Shown here in pieces: positions 1 to 7,248 of a stretch of 13,198 nt of DNA (positions are counted from its first letter, which is position 1; each line of letters opens with the position of its first letter). The stretch covers positions 1 through 13,198 of the forward strand of contig CAZJLO010000051.1 in the NCBI GenBank assembly GCA_964547105.1, written 5' to 3'. The position numbers and the translations under genes were made by a program. Below the pieces are notes generated by a model. It was not told where the DNA came from. It made no database searches and was given only the letters and a program-made list of their open reading frames with translations. The DNA comes from RXOA01 sp964547105 (GTDB lineage Bacteria > Bipolaricaulota > Bipolaricaulia > UBA7950 > UBA9294).

Positions 1-590
1 TGATCCGTGACAGTAGCCGGTCCCCTCTGTTTGATGTGTTGGTTCAGGTATTGAATGAACGTGTGCCCCGAAGGAAGCGAGTAGCCCGCTTCGTGGATCC
101 AGTGATCCCGCACCTCGGGCGACAGCGCGATTGCATCAAAGCCTTGATCTGTCAGCACTTGCTGCAAATAGAGGCGGCGTTCCTGTTTATCCATCGACGT
201 GTAGAATTGCTCGGATGTCATGCCCAATGCCTGTTCCTCGGCCAACCACACGATATTGGGGCGACGGACGGCAAGCGCGTTCTTGATCAGATGCTCATTG
301 ATCAAGGCGCCGACCCCCATCAGCAGCGCCAGCACCGTGATGTAGACGAGAACTTCCTGCAGGATGAGCTTCAAGCGAACACCAGTGCGAGATGTCAACA
401 GGCCCACAAGAAGCAAGGCGGTCACGGCCGCGCCCGCGACGCCCGCCGTGGTTGTCAAGCGAACCAGCCACACCGCAAATGTGGCATCCAGGCGGATCCT
501 CGGCAAGCAAAAAGCAGAAAGCAGCATGAGCCAGGCGGCGATCATCGTCACCAACGCGCTCGTGATCTTGAAGCCTGGATTACAGCGCAT
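1..590 (-). CDS. PAP2-family membrane lipid phosphatase, 3' end missing
   Basis: This minus-strand frame stays open for 196 residues and runs off the left edge. The PAP2 (phosphatidic acid phosphatase type 2) signature is visible: KX6RP at K103-R110-P111 and LPSGHT with PSGH at residues 173-176. The third motif, SRX5HX3D, would lie beyond the edge. Hydrophobic segments at about 9-28, 37-65 and 76-97 suit an integral membrane enzyme. The family removes phosphate from lipid phosphates or diphosphates such as phosphatidic acid, phosphatidylglycerol phosphate or undecaprenyl diphosphate; which substrate applies here is unknown. I chose the ATG at 590 because GAAGG lies six bases upstream and a promoter -10 box overlaps the alternative ATG at 647. 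Oddity: after PSGHTF the next roughly 20 residues are polar (LNQHIKQRG), where the family normally has a membrane helix, and no other frame restores one. The last roughly 50 bases may therefore be foreign. Confidence 0.82.
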   Translation of the reverse strand, partial: MRCNPGFKITSALVTMIAAWLMLLSAFCLPRIRLDATFAVWLVRLTTTAGVAGAAVTALLLVGLLTSRTGVRLKLILQEVLVYITVLALLMGVGALINEHLIKNALAVRRPNIVWLAEEQALGMTSEQFYTSMDKQERRLYLQQVLTDQGFDAIALSPEVRDHWIHEAGYSLPSGHTFIQYLNQHIKQRGPATVTD

Positions 591-642
591 CCGATACCTT
601 CGGGGAAGCGGATGGGATGGAGCTTCCGCAAGCCGTGCCGCA

Positions 643-671
643 ATCATAGATTCACGCTCGTGGTGGAGCAA
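643..671 (-). promoter_or_regulatory. Sigma70-type promoter of the PAP2 gene
   Basis: On the minus strand a -35 box TTGCTC (671-666) is followed by a 17-base spacer and a -10 box TATGAT (648-643). Transcription would begin near 636, giving a leader of about 45 bases before the ATG at 590. The -10 box covers the upstream ATG at 647, so that codon could not be the start on this transcript. Confidence 0.5.
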
Positions 672-1079
672 GACCAGATCGCAAACACTCGCTTGCCGAA
701 GCAACGCGCAAATCTACCACGGTCTGAGCGTGCGGGTCCTGAGCAGCGGGTAGAGAGCGGCACGAAACCCGGATCGTCGTCTGGCATCGAGGCTCCAAAT
801 GGTGTCTCGGGGGCTGGACGACTGTCTGCATGGCGCGTCCGCCAGCCGGTTCACAGCGATCGATAATCGGATGGCGAATCGATGTCCGGGTCGCCGGCGC
901 AAGACCGCGCATCGTGACGCATGGCCTCGCGGGGCATCCGCCGAACCCTTCCTGCAACCTCACTTGGAAACGAGGGCGTGTGTCATCTGCCGCGCGCTTC
1001 CATATCGAGACGGCGCCGCGCCCGCGCACAGGATTTCTCTTCGCGCCTCGATTCGGCTAGCCTCATCCCGCGAGATCGA
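672..1079. other. Intergenic stretch without a recognisable gene
   Basis: About 400 bases separate the divergently arranged PAP2 gene and the secreted-protein gene. Several open frames of 60-140 codons cross it on both strands. They are rich in Arg, Pro and Ser, overlap one another, lack ribosome binding sites and resemble no family I know. I read them as chance frames in GC-rich DNA. I could not find a convincing plus-strand promoter for the gene at 1091. Confidence 0.5.
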
Positions 1080-1090
1080 AGGAGGTCGAT

Positions 1091-1729
1091 ATGGTCCATC
1101 GAGCGGGCATTCGCGGAGTCACGATCGGCGCGGTCCTTTTGCTCGTTACGGTATGTGGTCTCACGGCTCAGGAGAATGTCACGTTGTATGGTGGTGTCGG
1201 AATCATGAACTCCCTCGCTTTTGATGCAGGGAGTATGCCCGAGATTTCGGGCTGGCGATGGATGCGCCCCGATACCAGGCAATACGTGGACTGGGTCTTC
1301 GGCCCGATCCAAACGAGCATCGTTTCACGGAGTGATCCGTACATCTATCTGAACATCGATGCACTGGTCACAAACGGCGTCAATGGAGGAAGCGGCTGGG
1401 GAACCCATGTGCGGTTGGAGGTCTACTTGATCAGCGATCTCGCCGTTGCTTTGGGGCTGCTCGAACCTGTGGGGAGAGACATCTTCACACGCACCTCGGT
1501 GTTGCTCGACAATCCGTTTCTTCCCCAAGTGGAGGGCAATACGTTTGGGAGGGGGTACCAGGCTTCGGCTGAGCCGATCCGCATCACTACGGACCTTATC
1601 GACCGGTATGCGAACGAGTACGGCTCCCTGCTGCTGGTGCGGATCGTGCGGAAGGGAGGAACGCAAGGCGAGCCCGAGCACGTCGCCGTGCAGCCGGGTA
1701 GCGTCTGGCTTTCCTTTGCTACGGAGTAG
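1091..1729 (+). CDS. Secreted protein of unknown function
   Basis: I do not recognise this 212-residue protein. It has a clear Sec signal peptide: basic start (MVHRAGIRG), hydrophobic core at about 10-22 and likely cleavage after A26 (GLTA|QEN). C22 does not fit a lipobox, because the residue before it is Val. The mature part is mixed hydrophobic and polar with no further membrane segment, and contains Gly/Asn-rich turns (NGVNGGSGWG at about 98-107), suggesting a folded exported domain rich in strands. The start is supported by GGAGGT five bases before the ATG. The gene lies alone, 164 bases ahead of the alkD-like gene in the same direction; no terminator is evident between them. Codon use and protein-like composition make it a real gene, but no function can be given. 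Confidence 0.8.
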   Translation: MVHRAGIRGVTIGAVLLLVTVCGLTAQENVTLYGGVGIMNSLAFDAGSMPEISGWRWMRPDTRQYVDWVFGPIQTSIVSRSDPYIYLNIDALVTNGVNGGSGWGTHVRLEVYLISDLAVALGLLEPVGRDIFTRTSVLLDNPFLPQVEGNTFGRGYQASAEPIRITTDLIDRYANEYGSLLLVRIVRKGGTQGEPEHVAVQPGSVWLSFATE

Positions 1730-1893
1730 CCCCAATCGCGGCTCGCTGTCGGATCTCCCGGCGCACACGAATCCCGTGTCGATCCTAGGGGTCGGTACCT
1801 TCGCACACGCCTTCCGCAAAGCTCGTTGAGCTTCGCCGTCGAACCCCGACCCGCTCAAGTACAATCGTGGATCGGTTCCAGGAGGGGTGTCGA
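1730..1893 (+). promoter_or_regulatory. Upstream region of the alkD-like gene with a possible -10 box
   Basis: TACAAT at 1860-1865 is a fair -10 hexamer. No good -35 box sits 16-18 bases upstream; GTCGAA at 16 is the closest. Start of transcription would be near 1872, downstream of the alternative GTG at 1867, which favours the ATG at 1894. A six-base-pair hairpin with a three-base loop (AAGCTC-GTT-GAGCTT, 1819-1833) lies upstream but lacks a T-run, so it is not a typical terminator for the preceding gene. Confidence 0.3.
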
Positions 1894-2604
1894 ATGGACT
1901 TGCGCGGCCAAGTGATCGAAGCTCTCGAATCCCGGGCCAAATCGCTCCCTGCGCCGCGGGTCCAGAGTTCTTGCTCTGAGCAATACTGGCACATGGGAGT
2001 CGATACGCCGGCTGTCCGGCGACTTGCCCGGCGATTCTCCAAGGAATTTTGCTCACTGGCCGGGAATGGTCAGGTTGGCCTGGTGCAGAGCCTCCTTGAA
2101 TATGGCAGTGACGAGGCAGCCCATCTGGGAGTGTTCCTGCTTGGGCGCGCAATCGATGCTGTTGATTCCGTGGATGCAAGCGGGCTCGATTGCATGGTCG
2201 AAGCGTTTCGAGGATGGTCGGTGACCGATGCGTTCTGTATCGAGGTGCTGCAACCGTTGTTGGAGCGATTCCCTTCGGATGTCTTGTCCCTGACTGCCAG
2301 CTGGGCAACGGCTGAGAGCCGCTGGAAGCGAAGGGCGAGTGTGGTCATCTTCGCGCGCAAGATTGGGGCCTCGGGGCGACACACGAAGGAGGGCCTGCGG
2401 GCGTGCGATCGGCTTGTCCATGATACCGACGACTTGGTCCGCAAGGGCGTTGGGTGGGCATTGAAGGACCTTATGCGCGGCGATCGAGAGACCGTGCTCG
2501 AGTATGTCGTCGATCTTCGACAGCGCGGTGTGACTTCCGTGATCACGCTGTATGCACTTCGCGATATCCGAGGCGCGGAGCGCCGGCGCATCCTTGCCGG
2601 GTGA
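1894..2604 (+). CDS. alkD: AlkD-like DNA alkylation repair glycosylase (HEAT-repeat family)
   Basis: This 236-residue protein matches the all-helical AlkC/AlkD family in length and pattern. The family removes bulky or cationic N3- and N7-alkylated purines from DNA without flipping the base. Residues known to be important in Bacillus cereus AlkD (W109, D113, R148, W187) have clear counterparts at almost the same numbers: W108 and D112 in GWSVTD, R147 in RWKRRAS, and W188 in VRKGVGWALKD. The C-terminal helices also look typical (VRKGVGWALKDL, then a TSVITLYALRDI stretch). I chose the ATG at 1894, with AGGAGG eight bases upstream, over an in-frame GTG at 1867. It acts in the cytoplasm on DNA. 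The stop codon is separated by one base from the end of a transposase relic on the other strand, yet the length is normal, so the gene appears intact. Confidence 0.88.
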   Translation: MDLRGQVIEALESRAKSLPAPRVQSSCSEQYWHMGVDTPAVRRLARRFSKEFCSLAGNGQVGLVQSLLEYGSDEAAHLGVFLLGRAIDAVDSVDASGLDCMVEAFRGWSVTDAFCIEVLQPLLERFPSDVLSLTASWATAESRWKRRASVVIFARKIGASGRHTKEGLRACDRLVHDTDDLVRKGVGWALKDLMRGDRETVLEYVVDLRQRGVTSVITLYALRDIRGAERRRILAG

Positions 2605-2790
2605 TGGGGGCAGGGAATCGCACATCGGGGCCGAATGCTCCGCTTGCTCTCGCGCTCGGATTCGCCGACTCACCGTCGAGGAGAGCACGCCAGGAGGATG
2701 GGCGACCTGGTTCATCGAGTGGCCGTGTTCGGTGTAGGCAAGAGCGATGACCGCCGGATCCCTGAAGTTGTTGAGCCTATCCTTGAGGAG
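2605..2790 (-). pseudogene. C-terminal relic of a RAYT/IS200-like transposase
   Basis: On the minus strand about 60 residues read like the tail of a REP-associated tyrosine (RAYT) or Y1 transposase. There is a run of the form FRDPAVIALAYTEHGHSM, then NQVA and a recognition helix SSTVSRRIRAR, which matches the helix-turn-helix often found at this position in the family (EIA..LGLHxSTVSR). Two residues in the turn look degraded (HPPGVL for a usual HLGVH). The catalytic N-terminal part is absent: upstream sequence to about 2900 has no matching frame. The relic ends at GGGGGCAGGG just past the alkD stop codon, which resembles the G-rich ends of such elements. It differs from the transposase at 7249-8122, so it represents another member. 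The family call rests on motif reading only. Confidence 0.5.
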
Positions 2791-3295
2791 CGGCCGAGCA
2801 CCCGGACGTTGGGGTCCTGGGGATCTCGCCCAGCTCTGCGGCATTCGCCCGCGCGAAGATGCTTGATACACTCGTCGCTCCCGGGGGGGATCCGCCTGCG
2901 TAGGCTGTCCGAAGGAGTGGCGCCTCGCCGGCAGAGACGAACCTGCGGCACGTCATCCGTGCCTTTTCCCTTGCCGAGACGAACTGCGAGGATTCAACCG
3001 CTCGTCAGAGAGGGCGGCGCAAGATGGATTCCGGCTGTGGCGCGATAGCTCGACCGAGGCCAATCCTTCGATGCCCGAACCATCGGCGATCTCACCGGAT
3101 CAGGGCGACACTGCAGGCAAGTTCAAGGACGGGCGTTTCTCGACGACGCGAAAGACATCGCCGGCATTGCCGCAGCAGGTGCCGTGTTACGGCGCGCCGG
3201 GATGCTCGATCCGTAGTGGGCCAAACCATGGCTTCGCTCCGGCACTTCGGGTGCGTGATTGCAGGATCTCACCTGGTCACGCTATCCCCCAGTGT
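2791..3295. other. Stretch of about 500 bases without a recognisable gene
   Basis: Short overlapping frames cross this region on both strands, but none has a ribosome binding site, a start that fits, or a recognisable motif. It may hold further decayed sequence from the element that left the transposase tail at 2605-2790. No repeat, RNA gene or terminator could be identified. Confidence 0.45.
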
Positions 3296-3324
3296 TTGCA
3301 TGTCGCGCTTTATAGGCTTATACT
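3296..3324 (+). promoter_or_regulatory. Strong sigma70-type promoter of the secreted toroid operon
   Basis: The -35 box TTGCAT (3296-3301), a 17-base spacer and the -10 box TATACT (3319-3324) are close to the bacterial consensus. Transcription should start near 3331. A strong ribosome binding site AAGGAGG (3343-3349) follows, four bases before the ATG at 3354. The surroundings are AT-richer than the flanking DNA. Confidence 0.72.
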
Positions 3325-3353
3325 GCCTGTTATCATCCCTTTAAGGAGGACCT

Positions 3354-4016
3354 ATGTACCGCAAGATGCTGACTTCTGCTGTCTTGGTGGCTCTGTTTCT
3401 GGCGCTCGTCGGCACAATCGGCGTTGCCAACGGCTCGAACCTCCACGTCCTCTATGACCGCAATGGAAACACGCTCATCACGTACGGTGGTCCCAAGGGC
3501 GAGCTTCCATCGATCTTGACCGCGTCTTCAGGACAGCTACACCCGTCGGCCCTGGAGTCGGAAATCGTCCTTGGATCCTTCGNNNNNNNNNNGGAAACGC
3601 CCTACGGAAACGGAGAGGTGCGGACCGAGTTCGATACGGACGTCGACTATGGCTACACCGGGATCAGAGTCTACTACGAAGTCGAAGGCATATCTCTCAC
3701 CTACTGGTCGGGGGATATCCCGCAGTACTTCTGTGACGAAATCGACCTCTCGGAGTCCTGGAGTTTCGGCGGCGCTTCCGTGTCCGTCTCCTTCCCGCCC
3801 CGCGTCGGTGTATCGGGATCCTCGAATACCATCGTTTGGCAAGGGGATGACACGAGTGGGTCCGCGTGGTATCTGGGCCACGTCTACAGCGGATACCGCG
3901 CCGAGTCCTACCTTTGGATCAGCTCCGTTACGCAGACATCAGATGGTTCCCACAAACTGGGTAGCGTGTGGGTGAGTGCATGCGCTGCCGGATCGAAGAC
4001 CCAGCTCGTGATATGA
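3354..4016 (+). CDS. Secreted protein of unknown function, interrupted by an assembly gap
   Basis: This is a 220-codon frame as given, with ten Ns inside (residues 77-80). It starts with a typical Sec signal peptide (MYRKMLTSAV, hydrophobic to about 20, likely cleavage after A25 in GVA|NGS). The mature protein is rich in Ser, Gly, Tyr and Trp and low in Lys, with alternating patterns (GIRVYYEVEGISLTYW; SVSVSFPPRVGVSG) that suggest an extracellular beta-sandwich. I do not recognise the family. AAGGAGG four bases before the ATG fixes the start. The frame is open on both sides of the gap, but the true gap length, and so the true protein length, is unknown. Its stop overlaps an ATG at 4013 (ATGA) in the frame of the next gene. 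Together with the single strong promoter, this suggests co-transcription with the toroid protein. Confidence 0.78.
   Translation: MYRKMLTSAVLVALFLALVGTIGVANGSNLHVLYDRNGNTLITYGGPKGELPSILTASSGQLHPSALESEIVLGSFXXXXETPYGNGEVRTEFDTDVDYGYTGIRVYYEVEGISLTYWSGDIPQYFCDEIDLSESWSFGGASVSVSFPPRVGVSGSSNTIVWQGDDTSGSAWYLGHVYSGYRAESYLWISSVTQTSDGSHKLGSVWVSACAAGSKTQLVI
3583..3592. other. Assembly gap (10 Ns)
   Basis: Ten undetermined bases lie inside the secreted-protein gene. The round number suggests a placeholder rather than a measured length. The reading frame happens to stay open across it. Confidence 0.97.
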
Positions 4017-4069
4017 GACGGTCACGCACGCGCCGTGCGCCCTCCGTACAGCAACACAGGGACAGCGTC

Positions 4070-5884
4070 ATGTCGCGACCAAACGAGTGCCTCACCCTAT
4101 GCCTGTTGCTGATCCTTGTCTCATCCCCGATTGCATGGGCCGGCGGCGGGATGTCGCGGTGGCTCGAGCTTTCGTATGTTGAGTCCGAAGATGTGGCGGG
4201 CTTCGGCGAATACCCCTATGACCGGCTTGAGCCGGCATCTCTGTACGCCACCCACGGGGCAGTCGTCAACGCTTCATACAATGGCATCCCGGTGGAGGAC
4301 GGCGGAGCCATCGTCGAGTGGATTGCTTCGCTCCAGCAACCGTGCGGAAGCTTCGACGATCCCGTCACCGACGCGCCTGTCCTCAACGAGACCGTTTGGG
4401 CACTTCAAACGTTGAGACTTCTCGGGGCAGATCTGCTCCGCTTTGCCGATGCGCTCACCTTTCTCGAGGGCACAATCGCCACCCTCTCCCTGGATGGAAT
4501 CGAGATCGCCGACGAATTCAGATCCGCGATGTTCGACCTTCATCTGGTTAGCGCCTGCAAGAGCGAACTCGCCACTGCGGGGCTGCTGCTCGATGAGAGC
4601 GTTCTCGAGAGTCTCCGCGAGGACCTCGCCTCGGTTTCACCGCGGATGGATTCAAGAATCGAGACCGCCTCCGTGTGGAGCTGGGATGGAGATGACGAGG
4701 CCGTTTGGGCGTATGTCATCGCGGTTGCACAAATCGCACCGGAAACGCTCTCTCAAGCATCCATCGAGTTTCTCGAAGCTCACCTGGGCACGATCAAGCA
4801 GCATGCTCCGGCTCACTTTCTCGCCTGCGCATGGATTCGGGACCTTCTTGTCGCCGGCGCGGCCGCGTTCCGGTGGGAGACGATCCCCCAAGCGGTTGCA
4901 GAGCAGGTGTGGGAATTCCTTGTCGATCGCGTCTTCCCCGCGACGCGCGAGGTGGCCGGCTATGGATGGACCGACAGGGACGGGGTGCACTGGCTGGACG
5001 CCCAGATGACGGTTCCTCTCATACAACTGTGCCATCTTCTCGGTCGCTCGTATCCGTTCGCTGCGCCCTTCTCGGCGACGCTTCTTCCACTGCGCGGTCC
5101 ATCCGGATGGAGCCAGCAAGTTCAGATCGTACCAGATGCTTCGTCGACCTTCTTTGCTCTGGAAATTGCCCGGCAGATCGGTTGGGCGGGCTTCTCAGAA
5201 CGCAAGGTCCTTAGCTTCTTCAAGTCCGTCATTCAAGCGCCGGACTCCCTTCCCAGCGATGTCGCCTACGCAGCCAAGGGCTGGGCCGCGCTGGTCGCCG
5301 ACACGTCCGAATTGCAGTTGGAGCTTGCCGCTCGTCTCGCGGAGGCATCCGTGTCGTGGATCCAAAGCGACATCGCGGCTGTGGCATCCATCGCATACGA
5401 GTTTGCTGTTCCTGTCTCCGAGACGAACCTGTTGCGGCTTCTGGAGGACTTCGGACAGCAGCTCTTGTCAAGACTCGCCCAGTCAACACGTCTGGATCTG
5501 CTTTGGCTTCTGATTAAGGTCGACACAATCCTCGGAAACGAGACCCTGAATTCGGATGACGTGATCGACTTCGTTCTTTCCCAGCATCTTGCCGACGGCG
5601 GATTCCGAGTGTCCAGCGACCTTCCGGGCCAGCTTCTTGGCGTATCGGACACCCTCACAACCTACACGGCGCTTCTGATCTTGGCGCACTACGGGATGGC
5701 TGGCCTGGATAGGATTCGATGCGATGCGGTTGCAGGGTTCCTCCAGCAGTGCAAGTCCGCAGATGGCTATCTGCTCGCTCCGGAGGAAACGCTCCTCCAG
5801 TTGGAGACTCCCCCGGACATCGGGTTCTTCTCCACCTACCTCGGACTACGGCTCGAGAGGTTCGTCTCAACTGGGAGTCTGTAG
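4070..5884 (+). CDS. Secreted alpha/alpha-toroid protein with prenyltransferase/squalene-cyclase-type repeats
   Basis: This 604-residue exported protein has a signal peptide (MSRPNECLTL, core to about 20, likely cleavage after A24 in IAWA|GGG). The mature part is helical and carries repeats typical of the terpenoid cyclase/protein prenyltransferase toroid fold. The clearest are residues 79-119 (IVEWIASLQQ, GSFDD, then ETVWALQTLRLLG), about 497-545 (VIDFVLSQHL.DGGF, then TTYTALLILAHYG) and about 550-600 (VAGFLQQCKSADGY, then STYLGLRLERF). A D206-G-D-D-E-A run resembles the DxDD acid motif of class II terpene cyclases, but its position and the signal peptide argue against a normal hopene cyclase. 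Such toroids can bind polyprenyl chains, peptides or glycans; the ligand is unknown. I prefer the ATG at 4070 for a normal signal peptide. An ATG at 4013 would overlap the preceding stop but adds a long basic tail. It probably shares the promoter at 3296. Confidence 0.8.
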   Translation: MSRPNECLTLCLLLILVSSPIAWAGGGMSRWLELSYVESEDVAGFGEYPYDRLEPASLYATHGAVVNASYNGIPVEDGGAIVEWIASLQQPCGSFDDPVTDAPVLNETVWALQTLRLLGADLLRFADALTFLEGTIATLSLDGIEIADEFRSAMFDLHLVSACKSELATAGLLLDESVLESLREDLASVSPRMDSRIETASVWSWDGDDEAVWAYVIAVAQIAPETLSQASIEFLEAHLGTIKQHAPAHFLACAWIRDLLVAGAAAFRWETIPQAVAEQVWEFLVDRVFPATREVAGYGWTDRDGVHWLDAQMTVPLIQLCHLLGRSYPFAAPFSATLLPLRGPSGWSQQVQIVPDASSTFFALEIARQIGWAGFSERKVLSFFKSVIQAPDSLPSDVAYAAKGWAALVADTSELQLELAARLAEASVSWIQSDIAAVASIAYEFAVPVSETNLLRLLEDFGQQLLSRLAQSTRLDLLWLLIKVDTILGNETLNSDDVIDFVLSQHLADGGFRVSSDLPGQLLGVSDTLTTYTALLILAHYGMAGLDRIRCDAVAGFLQQCKSADGYLLAPEETLLQLETPPDIGFFSTYLGLRLERFVSTGSL

Positions 5885-6311
5885 GGGCGTTCGGAACGAG
5901 CACGTGGGAGTCCGTTGGTGAAGGCTCTCATCCGGCATCCGGCGTTCTCCAAGCGTCCATCCCGAGTCGACGCAGCCGGCCCGTCTTGATCGCGCATATC
6001 TCCTGTGCACGGCCACGCCCCGTCACCGGCTCATCGAACGATTGGAGGACGTGCATCCGCCGGCGCCGAGATGGGAACCGGGGTGATTGCCGTGCCTGCG
6101 GGGAGCTGGCAAGAAGAGGTTCATCGGCATTCTCAGAGGCATGATAAGAAGTGGTTGGGAGCCTGGGGGGAAAGAATGGTAGGCGCATTCGCACGTCGCA
6201 TCCAGGCAAGAAGCGCCCCAATCTGAAGGACCGCTGCCAGCGAGTGCGCCTTCCACGTCTGTGCTTACATCCCAATCGATTGTCCTGAGCGGCGGCAATG
6301 CTGCGCGCCGG
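5885..6311. other. Intergenic stretch without a recognisable gene
   Basis: About 430 bases follow the toroid gene. A small CGTTCGGAACG hairpin (5888-5898) sits four bases after the stop but has no T-run. Frames of 65-140 codons on both strands are Arg-rich, mutually overlapping and without ribosome binding sites or motifs. I see no RNA gene. Confidence 0.45.
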
Positions 6312-6330
6312 TATACTGTGCATAGGCACA
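6312..6330 (+). promoter_or_regulatory. Putative -10 box and overlapping inverted repeat upstream of peroxiredoxin
   Basis: TATACT at 6312-6317 is a good -10 hexamer 57 bases before the peroxiredoxin start. No convincing -35 box lies 16-18 bases upstream, and TTGTCC at 6280 is too far. Overlapping the last base of the -10 box and the expected start of transcription is a perfect inverted repeat, TGTGC-ATAG-GCACA (6317-6330). It could be an operator, so expression may depend on an activator or repressor responding to oxidative stress. The last point is inference. Confidence 0.42.
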
Positions 6331-6373
6331 CTCGTCTTGGGTGGGCACCCCACCCCAGCAAAGGAGGAAGTTC

Positions 6374-7012
6374 ATGGAAAGCCGATTCCCGCTACTCGGC
6401 GATGGATTCCCGGAGATGAAAGCCCAGACAACCCACGGCAAGGTCTTCTTGCCCGATGACTACAAGGGCAAGTGGTTTGTCCTGTTCAGCCACCCGGCCG
6501 ACTTCACTCCGGTGTGTACGACGGAGTTCGTGGCGTTCCAAAAACGCTACGAACAGTTCAAAGAACTCGACTGCAAGCTGATCGGGATGAGCATTGACCA
6601 GGTATTCTCGCACATCAAGTGGGTCGAATGGATCAAGGAGAAGCTTGGTGTCGAGATCGAGTTCCCGATCATCGCAGGCACGGAGAGCATCGCAAACCAG
6701 TTAGGGCTTGTGCACCCAGGAAAAGGCACAAACACGGTTCGAGCTGTCTTCATCGTTGATCCCAAGGGAGTTCTCCGCGCGGTGCTGTACTACCCTCAGG
6801 AGCTTGGACGCAACATCGACGAGATTGTGCGGATGGTCAAAGGGTTCAAGCTGGCGGACAAGGAAGGCGTTGCCATCCCTGCGGGCTGGCCGGACAACGA
6901 GCTCGTCAAGGACCATGTCATCGTACCGCCGGCAACGGATGTTGAGGGCGCGAAGAAGCGTCTCGAAGAGCATGACTGCTTCGACTGGTGGTTCCGCCAC
7001 AAGGCGGCATAG
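6374..7012 (+). CDS. Thioredoxin-dependent peroxiredoxin, 1-Cys/Prx6 type
   Basis: This 212-residue cytoplasmic enzyme reduces hydrogen peroxide and organic hydroperoxides. The active site PxxxTxxC is complete: P41, T45 and peroxidatic C48 in HPADFTPVC, with the partner arginine R123 in NTVRAVFIVD. The rest follows the archaeal/thermophile Prx6-like group closely (GKWFVLFSHPADFTPVCTTE; SHIKWVEWI; FPII; LYYPQELGRN; ELVKDHVIVPP). The C-terminal domain ends soon after C202 (HDCFDWWF), which corresponds to the C-terminal cysteine that resolves the disulfide in Aeropyrum-type enzymes. It is slightly shorter than those (about 240-250). The ATG at 6374 has AAGGAGG seven to eight bases upstream. An in-frame ATG at 6341 would place the ribosome site inside the gene, so I rejected it. 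The gene is monocistronic and followed by a hairpin at 7118. Confidence 0.95.
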   Translation: MESRFPLLGDGFPEMKAQTTHGKVFLPDDYKGKWFVLFSHPADFTPVCTTEFVAFQKRYEQFKELDCKLIGMSIDQVFSHIKWVEWIKEKLGVEIEFPIIAGTESIANQLGLVHPGKGTNTVRAVFIVDPKGVLRAVLYYPQELGRNIDEIVRMVKGFKLADKEGVAIPAGWPDNELVKDHVIVPPATDVEGAKKRLEEHDCFDWWFRHKAA

Positions 7013-7117
7013 CCGGCTCATAAGGGAACCGAACGGATGCAAAGGACGCAAGGGGAGATTCATCGTCGAGGGGACCGGGATTACAGCCCCGATCCCCTGT
7101 GGATGTCATTCAGTTCA

Positions 7118-7147
7118 CGGGGAATGGACTTCAAGATCCATTCCCCG
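7118..7147 (+). repeat. 11-bp perfect hairpin downstream of peroxiredoxin
   Basis: The arms CGGGGAATGGA (7118-7128) and TCCATTCCCCG (7137-7147) are perfectly complementary with an eight-base loop. It lies 105 bases after the peroxiredoxin stop and 54 bases before the transposon end. There is no T-run after it on either strand, so a factor-independent terminator is doubtful. It could stabilise the 3' end of the mRNA, or be a REP-like palindrome linked to the neighbouring RAYT-like transposase. Confidence 0.6.
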
Positions 7148-7200
7148 CACGGACCCCGTAGAAGCCCCAAAAGGCCTCGCAAAGAGAAATCGCACCTGTG

Positions 7201-7213
7201 GGGGTCAGAGCTT
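7201..7213 (+). repeat. Left terminal inverted repeat of the RAYT-like element
   Basis: GGGGTCAGAGCTT is the exact complement of 8107-8119. The shared TTCGAA at 7218-7223 extends the similarity inward. Confidence 0.75.
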
Positions 7214-7248
7214 CGTATTCGAAATTCGATCTGACAACCTTCCCCACC

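Noticed and set aside
36..866. Long plus-strand open frame of 276 codons at the left end
   Set aside because: It is the shadow of the minus-strand PAP2 gene, rich in Arg, Gln and His, with no motif or ribosome site. The PAP2 motifs on the other strand are unambiguous.
1325..2308. Minus-strand open frame of 327 codons
   Set aside because: It lies antisense across two well-supported plus-strand genes, has Arg/Pro/Ser-rich composition and shows no family motif.
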